From Candidatus Uhrbacteria bacterium (GTDB lineage Bacteria; Patescibacteriota; Patescibacteriia; 2-12-FULL-60-25): a stretch of DNA of 14,710 nt. The stretch spans positions 23,251 through 37,960 of the forward strand of contig JAHFIK010000003.1 in the NCBI GenBank assembly GCA_023246415.1. Direction: 5' to 3'. Under the pieces are notes generated by a model. The model saw nothing but the letters and a program-made list of their open reading frames with translations. It was not told where the DNA came from and did no database searches. Below are positions 6,626 to 10,813 of this stretch, piece by piece. A program made the translations under genes and the position numbers. The first letter of the stretch is position 1; each line of letters starts with the position of its first letter.

Positions 6626-6654
6626 AAGATAGCATAAAAAAGAAACTGTGTCAA
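6626..6654 (-). promoter_or_regulatory. Strong promoter of the lipoprotein gene
   Basis: On the minus strand TTGACA (6654-6649), 17 bp and TATCTT (6631-6626), with a leader of about 68 bases. The context GACTTGACA and the T-rich spacer ending TTTTATG match the promoter at 5931-5959. Confidence 0.75.
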
Positions 6655-6713
6655 GTCTATTTAACTCTCTTTTCTGCAGAATTACCAACTAAAAAACCAC
6701 CTCGGAGATAGGA

Positions 6714-6754
6714 GCCGGAGACCCTCCCTCGGTCCCTCCCTTGGCAGGGAGGGA
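6714..6754. repeat. GC-rich hairpin repeat, copy B
   Basis: It has the same design as copy A (GCCGGAGACCCTCCC, then CCCTCCCT-TGGC-AGGGAGGG). Both are followed by a similar TGAGGA tail. It lies between the tRNA terminator and the lipoprotein promoter. Confidence 0.8.
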
Positions 6755-6778
6755 AGCTATGCTGAGGAAATCGCGACT

Positions 6779-6810
6779 AAAAAAGACTTCTTTTTTAAGA
6801 AGTCTTTTTT
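6779..6810. terminator. Terminator of tRNA-Pro (bidirectional)
   Basis: AAAAAAGACTTC / GAAGTCTTTTTT form a 12-bp stem with A and T tracts on both sides, one base from the tRNA 3' end on the minus strand. Confidence 0.9.
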
Positions 6811-6811
6811 G

Positions 6812-6884
6812 TCGGGCTAGCGAGACTCGAACTCGCGGCCTCATGCACCCCATGCATGCGCGCTACCAACTGCGCTATAGCCCG
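6812..6884 (-). tRNA. tRNA-Pro, anticodon GGG
   Basis: Full 73-base cloverleaf on the minus strand: acceptor CGGGCTA/TAGCCCG (7 bp), D stem GCGC/GCGC, anticodon stem CATGC/GCATG with loop ATGGGGT (anticodon GGG, G37), five-base variable loop, T stem GCGAG/CTCGC with loop TTCGAGT, and discriminator A73. The C1-G72 pair is typical of bacterial tRNA-Pro. The CCA end is not encoded (A73 is followed by CAAAAAA), so a CCA-adding enzyme is needed. Confidence 0.95.
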
Positions 6885-6911
6885 GCGATTCTAGGGACTG
6901 GGGTGGGTAGC

Positions 6912-6940
6912 AATGTACATCGGAGAATCGGGATGTTCAA
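6912..6940 (-). promoter_or_regulatory. Candidate promoter of tRNA-Pro
   Basis: On the minus strand TTGAAC (6940-6935), 17 bp and TACATT (6917-6912), 27 bases before the tRNA 5' end. Confidence 0.5.
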
Positions 6941-6951
6941 CGGGTGGGGAA

Positions 6952-7007
6952 GTTAAGAGTTAAGAGTTAAGAGTTAAGAGTTAAGAGTTAGGAGTTAAGA
7001 GTTACGA
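6952..7007. repeat. Heptad tandem repeat (GTTAAGA), eight units
   Basis: Units one to five and unit seven are GTTAAGA; unit six is GTTAGGA and unit eight GTTACGA. No inverted arm is present. It starts 11 bases beyond the tRNA promoter. Confidence 0.95.
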
Positions 7008-7032
7008 ATTCCATGGACGTCTTTAGCCCTTA

Positions 7033-7231
7033 CAACCCCCTCTTTTGTCATTCTGAGCGAAGCGAAGAATCCCTTTCCAGAGTTGAATGACGGGCAAGCT
7101 TTGGCGATCAGAATAAGATCATGGTCTTGTAGAGTACCCTACGAGACCATTGTTGCATTTCGGAGTACATCATCACGATAAATGCTCATGGCTGGAAAGG
7201 GATCCCGCTACGCAGGATGACAAAGAGGTTG
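7033..7231. mobile_element. MITE-like element with imperfect terminal inverted repeats
   Basis: The left end 7033-7079 and right end 7193-7231 are inverted copies apart from short gaps (CAACC, TCTTT, GTCAT, AGCG and ATCCCTTTCCA are shared in order). The left end carries TGAGCGAAGCGAAGAATC, a sequence type I associate with dispersed bacterial repeats. A central 12-bp hairpin ATGGTCTTGTAG / CTACGAGACCAT lies at 7121-7150. There is no coding capacity. Target-site duplications are not obvious, so mobility is inferred from layout only. Confidence 0.55.
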
Positions 7232-7282
7232 CAACCGGCTTCGAAGGAATTCTTACTCGAAAGAATATGCTCGCGATATACA

Positions 7283-7333
7283 GGGCACGCCAACGGTACG
7301 GCGGTCGCGACCGCGCGTACCAGCGGCGTTCCC
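7283..7333. repeat. Long GC-rich imperfect palindrome
   Basis: Outer arms GGGCACGCC / GGCGTTCCC enclose GGTACG..CGTACC, centred on CGGTCGCGACCG. About 22 bp pair overall with one bulge and one AAC/AGC internal loop. No T tract follows. It lies upstream of the ncRNA candidate. Confidence 0.65.
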
Positions 7334-7381
7334 CTATCGTATCCACATCTTGACCTGTTCTTGCACGCATCGCATCGTTAA

Positions 7382-7625
7382 GGAGTCCTTTGGGGAAAAC
7401 ATTGGAATGAGGTTTCGGGCTAAACGAAACTATGGAGGCCTGATTGCACGATCACCTTGGTGTTCGTGAAGAAAGCCCCGCGGCGTTCAGTCCACGTGCG
7501 TTCGTTCGAACGGTTCACACTGTTCGGTCAGGCGCATATGGGCGTTGTGCCCACATTTCCATAGCCGAATACCTCACCCGATGCCAAAGGATATCCGAGG
7601 ACCCGACCAGTGTGTCGGGTTTTTG
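7382..7625 (+). ncRNA. Candidate structured non-coding RNA, about 244 nt
   Basis: I do not recognise the family. The segment folds as a nested series of helices: 7386-7393/7584-7591 (8 bp), 7400-7402/7581-7583, 7408-7413/7571-7576, 7414-7418/7565-7569, 7430-7436/7558-7564 and 7438-7443/7528-7533. Hairpins sit at 7447-7468, 7507-7526 and 7539-7553. A rho-independent terminator closes the 3' end. TTGACC (7350-7355) is a possible -35 box, but the -10 region (CATCGT at 7373) is weak. No credible ORF fits. Checks for tmRNA (no resume ORF ending in ALAA, no tRNA-like 3' end), RNase P (no GAGGAAAGTCC) and SRP RNA (no GGAAG/AGCAG tip) were negative. Confidence 0.6.
7601..7625 (+). terminator. Rho-independent terminator of the ncRNA
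   Basis: ACCCGAC / GTCGGGT form a 7-bp stem with a six-base loop and a T tract. No protein gene precedes it on this strand. Confidence 0.8.
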
Positions 7626-7634
7626 CTTACAAAT

Positions 7635-7706
7635 GGAATTTGGAATTTGGAATTTGGGTCGGATCCGGATCCGAACCCAAATTCCAAATTCTAAATTCCA
7701 AATTCC
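7635..7706. repeat. Heptad palindrome (AATTTGG units), second copy
   Basis: Three AATTTGG units on the left, then GGGTCGGATCC, then the inverted sequence with four heptads on the right (one reading AATTTAG). It is the same unit family as 2890-2955, with one unit lost on the left and a GGATCC-containing centre. Confidence 0.9.
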
Positions 7707-7718
7707 CCGGTTTGAAAT

Positions 7719-7757
7719 AAAAAAACACCGCGCTCGAAATCGAACGCGGCGTTTTTA
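7719..7757 (-). terminator. Terminator of the HU gene
   Basis: On the minus strand ACGCCGCGTTCG / CGAGCGCGGTGT form a 12-bp stem (one A-G mismatch and one wobble pair) followed by TTTTTTT, 10 bases after the HU stop. Confidence 0.9.
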
Positions 7758-7766
7758 TAATGTCGA

Positions 7767-8048
7767 TTACAACACCGCTTCCTTTGCAGCCTTTGCAACG
7801 CGGAACTTCACGACCACCTTTGCTGGGATCTTGATCGTTTCGCCAGTGGCTGGGTTGCGGCCCATGCGCTCCTTGCGGTGGATCTTCACGAGCTTCCCGA
7901 TTCCTGGGATCACGAATTCGCCGCTCTTCTTAACCTGCACGTATGCGAGCTCAACCAAGGTGTCGAGCGTCTTCACGACGTCCTTCTTTGCGAGACCCGT
8001 CTTTTCCGCGAGGGTCTGGAGGATCTGAGATTTCGTCAATTTTGCCAT
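7767..8048 (-). CDS. hup: HU family DNA-binding protein
   Basis: This is a nucleoid-associated histone-like protein that binds and bends DNA as a dimer. The 93 residues match HU length. The N-terminal helical dimerisation part is MAKLTKSQILQTLAEKTGLA, followed by the beta core GEFVIPGIGKLVKIHRKERMG, the DNA-binding arm tip GRNPATGETIKIPAK and a C-terminal helix ending AKAAKEAVL. The RNP tip carries the intercalating Pro. ATG 8048 is the start; the open frame extends upstream, but the extension is not HU-like. There is no Shine-Dalgarno. The gene is monocistronic with its own promoter and a strong terminator. HU and IHF are hard to separate by eye; the length and motif favour HU. Confidence 0.95.
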   Translation of the reverse strand: MAKLTKSQILQTLAEKTGLAKKDVVKTLDTLVELAYVQVKKSGEFVIPGIGKLVKIHRKERMGRNPATGETIKIPAKVVVKFRVAKAAKEAVL

Positions 8049-8091
8049 ATATTTTGGGCTGAATTGATTAGTAGAATGACTTAATGCCCGT

Positions 8092-8120
8092 ATTATGGGG
8101 GTTTTGTGAATTAGGCGCAA
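8092..8120 (-). promoter_or_regulatory. Candidate promoter of the HU gene
   Basis: On the minus strand TTGCGC (8120-8115), 17 bp and CATAAT (8097-8092), about 43 bases before the start codon. Confidence 0.5.
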
Positions 8121-8173
8121 GGATTCGTGTGGAAAAATCAAGGGTTTCCGCCTCAACACGTCAAGGGGGTCCA

Positions 8174-8216
8174 GAAAAAGAGAAGCGCCGTCGACCTTGA
8201 GAGATCGGCGGCGGCA
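8174..8216 (-). terminator. Probable terminator of the small membrane protein gene
   Basis: On the minus strand CGCCGCCGAT / GTCGACGGCG pair with one mismatch around an eight-base loop, followed by TTCTCTTTTTC. Confidence 0.6.
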
Positions 8217-8239
8217 AGTCGCGTTGAACGCGATGGAGG

Positions 8240-8530
8240 TTATTTGCGATTGGCGATTCGAGCGTAGAGCAGCTCGAGATGATGCATTGGGCTGTATTCC
8301 GTTTCTTGCAACTCGACGAACATCCATGTGAGGACACCCCAGATGATGAACATCAGTGCAAAAATTGACGAGTACGTCTTAGCAAGCATGAATAAGCCGA
8401 GGGAAACGGACAGATACATGCATGAGACGACGGAGAGATACAGCGCACCGACAAGGCACGTTACGAGGAACGGGCCTAATTTCGGCATCGCAAATGGCAC
8501 GGGTTTTGGAGCGTTTAAACGTTCGTACAT
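8240..8530 (-). CDS. Small integral membrane protein, 96 aa
   Basis: I do not recognise a family. The protein has a short N-terminus with a KPVPFAMPKLGP segment, two hydrophobic helices at about 20-48 and 54-74, and a polar C-terminal tail (QETEYSPMHHLELLYARIANRK). Both ends probably lie on the same side of the membrane. ATG 8530 is preceded by AGAGGT nine bases upstream and by one of the best promoters in the window (TTGACA, 17 bp, TATAGT), so this is a real and probably well-expressed gene. It is monocistronic. A 206-bp fold-back element sits two bases upstream of the -35 box. Confidence 0.8.
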   Translation of the reverse strand: MYERLNAPKPVPFAMPKLGPFLVTCLVGALYLSVVSCMYLSVSLGLFMLAKTYSSIFALMFIIWGVLTWMFVELQETEYSPMHHLELLYARIANRK

Positions 8531-8571
8531 CTTCTTTCGACCTCTGATTCTGTTGAGACGAAGACAAGCGC

Positions 8572-8600
8572 ACTATACGCTCTTTTGAGGTTTTTGTCAA
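8572..8600 (-). promoter_or_regulatory. Strong promoter of the small membrane protein gene
   Basis: On the minus strand TTGACA (8600-8595), 17 bp and TATAGT (8577-8572): eleven of twelve consensus bases, with a leader of about 35 bases. Confidence 0.85.
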
Positions 8601-8602
8601 TG

Positions 8603-8808
8603 CCGGAGACCCTCCCCCGGCCCCTCCCTTGGCAGGGAGGGGAGCTTTAGAGTTTGCTCCATCTAAGGCAAGCAGTCTCTTCTCTAAAGGACCATTTTTT
8701 CCCAGCGGGAAAAAATGAGTCTTTAGAGCGATGGAGACATCCTGCGCTGAAGGTCCCAGGCTAAAGCTCCCCTCCCTGCCAAGGGAGGGGCCGGGGGAGG
8801 GTCTCCGG
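8603..8808. mobile_element. 206-bp fold-back element with 48-bp perfect terminal inverted repeats
   Basis: 8603-8650 and 8761-8808 are exact inverted copies. Inside, CTCCATC (8657-8663) pairs with GATGGAG (8730-8736), and 8682-8728 forms a further hairpin of 8 plus 11 bp (CTCTAAAG..CATTTTTTCCC, then the inverse). The whole unit can form a cruciform. Each terminal repeat contains the GC-rich hairpin seen singly at 5121 and 6714. No ORF and no clear target-site duplication, so it is MITE-like in layout only. Confidence 0.75.
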
Positions 8809-8848
8809 AAATAGGAAAGCGTCCTGATGAGGATCCTCATCAGGACGC
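8809..8848 (-). terminator. 30-bp perfect palindrome acting as terminator
   Basis: GCGTCCTGATGAG GATC CTCATCAGGACGC (8819-8848) is a perfect palindrome centred on GGATCC. On the minus strand it is followed by TTTCCTATTT, 61 bases after the stop of the 68-residue gene. It is the likely end of the small-gene operon. Confidence 0.65.
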
Positions 8849-8909
8849 GGGAGCGCGGCATCAGGCGATGCCAACGGGAATGCAACGAACACGATTTCGC
8901 GTGAAGTTG

Positions 8910-9116
8910 CTACGAAGCAGAAGGATCGTGCGATGAAATCGCTGACCGTTGCGCGGCGCGCAACGCACTTCGATTACGCCGCTCAATGATAGATTCCAAA
9001 TCACGTGCTTCGTGTAACGAAATGACGTCTGCGCTCTCGACTTCGCGCCAGAGACTCGACCACGTCGCTGGAAGGGGGGCTTCCCCACGATCTTCAGGTG
9101 ATGCGGATTGCGTCAT
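8910..9116 (-). CDS. Hypothetical protein, 68 aa, distal gene of the attenuated operon
   Basis: I do not recognise this protein. It starts with a Pro/Glu-rich stretch (MTQSASPEDRGEAPLP). A likely helical centre follows, rich in Glu, Arg and Leu (LWREVESADVISLHEARDLE), and the C-terminus is basic then serine-rich. There is no membrane segment. ATG 9116 is supported by AAGGAG seven bases upstream, the best Shine-Dalgarno in this part of the window. Its ATG overlaps the upstream TGA as ATGA, so translation is probably coupled to the 75-residue gene. The size, pairing and shared leader suggest the two products act together; a toxin-antitoxin or partner pair is conceivable, but no motif supports it. 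Confidence 0.65.
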   Translation of the reverse strand: MTQSASPEDRGEAPLPATWSSLWREVESADVISLHEARDLESIIERRNRSALRAAQRSAISSHDPSAS

Positions 9117-9340
9117 GATGATACTCCTTGGAGTCGAAGCGATGCCGTCTCACATCCGACGCGACGTGACGCGCGATCGGCATCCATCGGCTCAACACTC
9201 GCATTTGCGAGATAGGTCCCACCGTTCTCATGCGGATAGAACAGTTCCACACTCATCTCCGCACCGTCGGGGTCATCGACATCGCGATGAACCGTGTTAA
9301 CCAATTCCGGGTGTCTCGTCGAAAACAATGCAATGGCCAT
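9113..9340 (-). CDS. Hypothetical protein, 75 aa, first structural gene of the attenuated operon
   Basis: I do not recognise this protein. It opens with a hydrophobic MAIALFSTRHPELV. An acidic segment (RDVDDPDGAEMSVELFYPHE) and a mixed C-terminal half with Arg-Arg and one Cys follow. ATG 9340 is chosen: it has GAGGA just upstream, though the spacing is short (two to three bases), and an in-frame GTG three codons earlier is possible. The frame stays open far upstream, but that part encodes implausible Arg/Cys-rich sequence and overlaps the leader structures. The gene lies 48 bases after a terminator-like hairpin, so its expression would require readthrough or antitermination. It overlaps the next gene by four bases. 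Confidence 0.6.
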   Translation of the reverse strand: MAIALFSTRHPELVNTVHRDVDDPDGAEMSVELFYPHENGGTYLANASVEPMDADRASRRVGCETASLRLQGVSS

Positions 9341-9387
9341 GGTCCTCACTCTTCGTTGTTTGGGATAGGGAAGGAACGTTGAACAAA

Positions 9388-9413
9388 GAAAAACCTCTCC
9401 GTTGTGGGAGAGG
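9388..9413 (-). terminator. Intrinsic terminator inside the operon leader (attenuator)
   Basis: On the minus strand CCTCTCC / GGAGAGG pair with a six-base loop, followed by TTTTT. It stands between the 32-codon ORF and the two small genes. The first four bases of its 5' arm are also used by the alternative 13-bp hairpin. Confidence 0.75.
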
Positions 9414-9471
9414 CCGTTCTCAGATTCTGATGTAACGAGTTCAATCGATATCAGGATGTGAGAACGGCCTC
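9410..9471 (-). promoter_or_regulatory. Putative antiterminator hairpin
   Basis: GAGGCCGTTCTCA (minus strand, 9471-9459) pairs perfectly with TGAGAACGGCCTC (9422-9410) across 36 bases. The left arm is codons 27 to 31 of the leader ORF; the right arm takes bases from the terminator's 5' arm. The two hairpins are therefore mutually exclusive. Confidence 0.6.
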
Positions 9472-9549
9472 GCGAACGGAGTGGACAACAACAAGCGCGA
9501 GGCCGAGGGCGGCCTTCTTCGAAAGGTTCTTCGAAGACGCGAATGTCAT
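9451..9549 (-). CDS. Leader ORF, 32 aa
   Basis: ATG at 9549 to TGA at 9451 encodes a 32-residue peptide. It has a Ser/Lys-rich N-terminus (ASSKNLSKK) and a hydrophobic middle (AALGLALVVV, three Val codons in a row), and ends HSVREAVLTS. There is no Shine-Dalgarno; TATCAT ends seven bases before the ATG, so the message may be leaderless. The last codons form one arm of a 13-bp hairpin that competes with a downstream terminator, the arrangement expected of a ribosome-controlled attenuator. Alternatively it is an independent small hydrophobic peptide gene with its own terminator. Codon-level conservation would decide. Confidence 0.5.
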   Translation of the reverse strand: MTFASSKNLSKKAALGLALVVVHSVREAVLTS

Positions 9550-9556
9550 GGCTAAA

Positions 9557-9585
9557 ATGATAAACGATTCTTCGAATCGAAGCAA
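9557..9585 (-). promoter_or_regulatory. Promoter of the leader ORF with a palindrome in its spacer
   Basis: On the minus strand TTGCTT (9585-9580), 17 bp and TATCAT (9562-9557). The spacer contains CGATTC-GAA-GAATCG (9579-9565), a perfect 6-bp dyad that fits an operator for a dimeric repressor. Confidence 0.55.
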
Positions 9586-9660
9586 ATCTCTGTTGTGGAA
9601 AATTGAAGGTGCGTAGAGCCTGCCCTGAGCGAGCCTGAGTCAACGAAGGCGAGTCGAATG

Positions 9661-9692
9661 GGTCCGTAAGTCCGTAGGTCCGTAAGTTCGGA
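9661..9692. repeat. Octad tandem repeat (GTCCGTA type), four units
   Basis: The units are GGTCCGTA, AGTCCGTA, GGTCCGTA and AGTTCGGA. There is no inverted arm. Just before it, 9619-9659 resembles a common dispersed repeat (CCTGAGCGAGCC..GAAGGCGAGTCGAATGG). Confidence 0.8.
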
Positions 9693-9733
9693 ACTGATAA
9701 CGATCTAGAATTGATTTAAAAAAATCGCAATAA

Positions 9734-9800
9734 AACAATATAACAATACAACAATCCAGTCAGATGACTGGATTGTTTGATTACTGGATTGCTTGATTGT
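9734..9800 (-). terminator. Octad palindrome that doubles as the ndk terminator
   Basis: The left side is 8-bp units AACAATAT, AACAATAC, AACAATCC. CAATCCAGTCA (9752-9762) pairs with TGACTGGATTG (9765-9775), and further units TTGATTAC, TGGATTGC, TTGATTGT follow. On the minus strand the hairpin comes just after the ndk stop and is followed by T-rich sequence, including TTTTTTT near 9720. Confidence 0.65.
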
Positions 9801-9805
9801 TGAGT

Positions 9806-10402
9806 CTATTCTACTGGCAAGAACGCTGCTGGATCGTAGAGCGCCTTATCCAAGACGTGCTCATACGTGTGCACTTCTTTTTGCGTAAACCAGAGATCGA
9901 TTTCGTACTTCGCTTCTTCTGGCGTTCCGGAGGCATGCACGAGGTTTCGGAGCGGACGATTTTGCGAATTCGAAAGAGGGTAGCTGTCTGGAGAAAAATC
10001 ACCGCGAATCGTGCCTGGAGCGGCGCTCAACGGTTCTGTCGCGCCAACGATTTTGCGTACGAGCGGAACGGCTTGCTCCCCTTCGAGGACCATCGCGACG
10101 ATTGGAGCTGAACGAAGAAATTCAACCAGTCCACGCTTGATTTCACCACCGTATTCCTTGTAATCCGAGTATGGGAATTCCTTTCCTTCTGATTCGTACT
10201 TTGCCTTCGCTTTGGTGAAGACACCCTGCATCCATTCTTCTGTCAGTGCGTAGTGCTTGTCTGCGGCCGAGGCTTCCGGTTGAAGCATTTTCATCGCCGT
10301 AATTTTCAAACCAACGCGTTCAAACCGCTTGATGATATCGCCGACATGGCCGCGCGCAACACCGTCCGGTTTGATGAGCACAAGGGTCTTCTGGATGTTC
10401 AT
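9806..10402 (-). CDS. ndk: Nucleoside diphosphate kinase with insertions
   Basis: It transfers the gamma-phosphate of ATP to NDPs through a phosphohistidine, maintaining NTP pools. Conserved features are VLIKPDGVARG (8-18, catalytic Lys11), Tyr51, RKIVGATEPLSAAPGTIRGDF (116-136, cut here by LSAAPG) and NLVHAS with Asn153 and active-site His156. The usual NxxHGSDS motif reads NLVHASGT. At 198 residues it is about 55 longer than typical NDKs: roughly 30 extra residues at 56-88, about 10 before the active-site His and a C-terminal extension. ATG 10402 is the start; upstream frame is not NDK-like. A TTGAAA, 17 bp, TACGCT promoter puts the start site close to the ATG. Confidence 0.95.
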   Translation of the reverse strand: MNIQKTLVLIKPDGVARGHVGDIIKRFERVGLKITAMKMLQPEASAADKHYALTEEWMQGVFTKAKAKYESEGKEFPYSDYKEYGGEIKRGLVEFLRSAPIVAMVLEGEQAVPLVRKIVGATEPLSAAPGTIRGDFSPDSYPLSNSQNRPLRNLVHASGTPEEAKYEIDLWFTQKEVHTYEHVLDKALYDPAAFLPVE

Positions 10403-10411
10403 AGTGCGCAG

Positions 10412-10440
10412 AGCGTAGCAGGAAGAGGCGGGGTTTTCAA
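10412..10440 (-). promoter_or_regulatory. Candidate promoter of ndk
   Basis: On the minus strand TTGAAA (10440-10435), 17 bp and TACGCT (10417-10412). The -10 box ends nine bases before the ATG, implying a very short or absent leader. Confidence 0.45.
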
Positions 10441-10481
10441 GAGTTCGGGACGATGGACGCACGGCACGCCGGATGTCCGGT

Positions 10482-10679
10482 TTACTCGCCACGCGCTGAA
10501 TGACGCGTCTCCAGCGCTTGAGTGATAAGTGACTGTGCGATGTCGAGCGCCGCAATCCTTCGAATAAGCAATGTGTGCTGAGCTGTTCCTTGTTTTAATT
10601 TGGGCTGAACGTGCTCGCACTTTGACTTCATCGACGTAATCGCTCGAAGTGCTTCTTCTAATTCTTCGTTCGTAAACAT
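10482..10679 (-). CDS. Small conserved-looking helical protein, 65 aa
   Basis: The protein is almost all helix: EELEEALRAITSMKSKCEH, a basic linker KLKQGTAQHTLLIRRIAAL and a closing helix AQSLITQALE. The pattern of ALRAI, KCE, KLKxGTxQHTLLxxRIxAL reminds me of a small uncharacterised protein family found across Firmicutes and other bacteria; this is memory, not a search. There is no membrane segment. ATG 10679 has no Shine-Dalgarno. It lies 79 bases upstream of ndk in the same direction, but ndk appears to have its own promoter in the gap. It is divergent from the HD-domain gene at 10814. Confidence 0.65.
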   Translation of the reverse strand: MFTNEELEEALRAITSMKSKCEHVQPKLKQGTAQHTLLIRRIAALDIAQSLITQALETRHSARGE

Positions 10680-10741
10680 GGGAAAAGGATATCAAACATG
10701 CATCCGAAAAAAGAGATCTGTGATCCGACTTCCCTCGCCCA

Positions 10742-10770
10742 TTGACAACGACGGTTTCTGCAGACAAAAG
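10742..10770 (+). promoter_or_regulatory. Candidate promoter of the first HD-domain gene
   Basis: TTGACA (10742-10747) is a perfect -35 box. At 17 bp spacing the -10 is a weak CAAAAG. The leader would be about 35 bases. Confidence 0.4.
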
Positions 10771-10813
10771 TACCCCCGTTCTCCGCACCCTTCACAATCG
10801 ACGAAAGGACATC

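Noticed and set aside
6952..7007. CRISPR-like repeat array
   Set aside because: The units are contiguous heptads without spacers, and no cas gene is present.
7382..7625. Resemblance to tmRNA (GCTAAACGAAACTATGG resembles a tag start)
   Set aside because: The frame does not end in an ALAA-like tag and stop, and there is no tRNA-like 3' end with a T arm; the 3' end is a terminator.
7444..8028. Long plus-strand open frame of 194 codons
   Set aside because: It runs through the ncRNA terminator, a palindromic repeat and the HU gene in antisense, with no ribosome site and no recognisable protein.
8910..9340. Classical toxin-antitoxin pair
   Set aside because: Size and coupling fit, but neither protein shows a known toxin fold or DNA-binding antitoxin motif, so I did not call it.
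9341..9643. Upstream extension of the 75-residue gene
   Set aside because: It covers the leader ORF, both hairpins and a promoter in another frame and encodes Arg/Cys-rich sequence without protein-like character.
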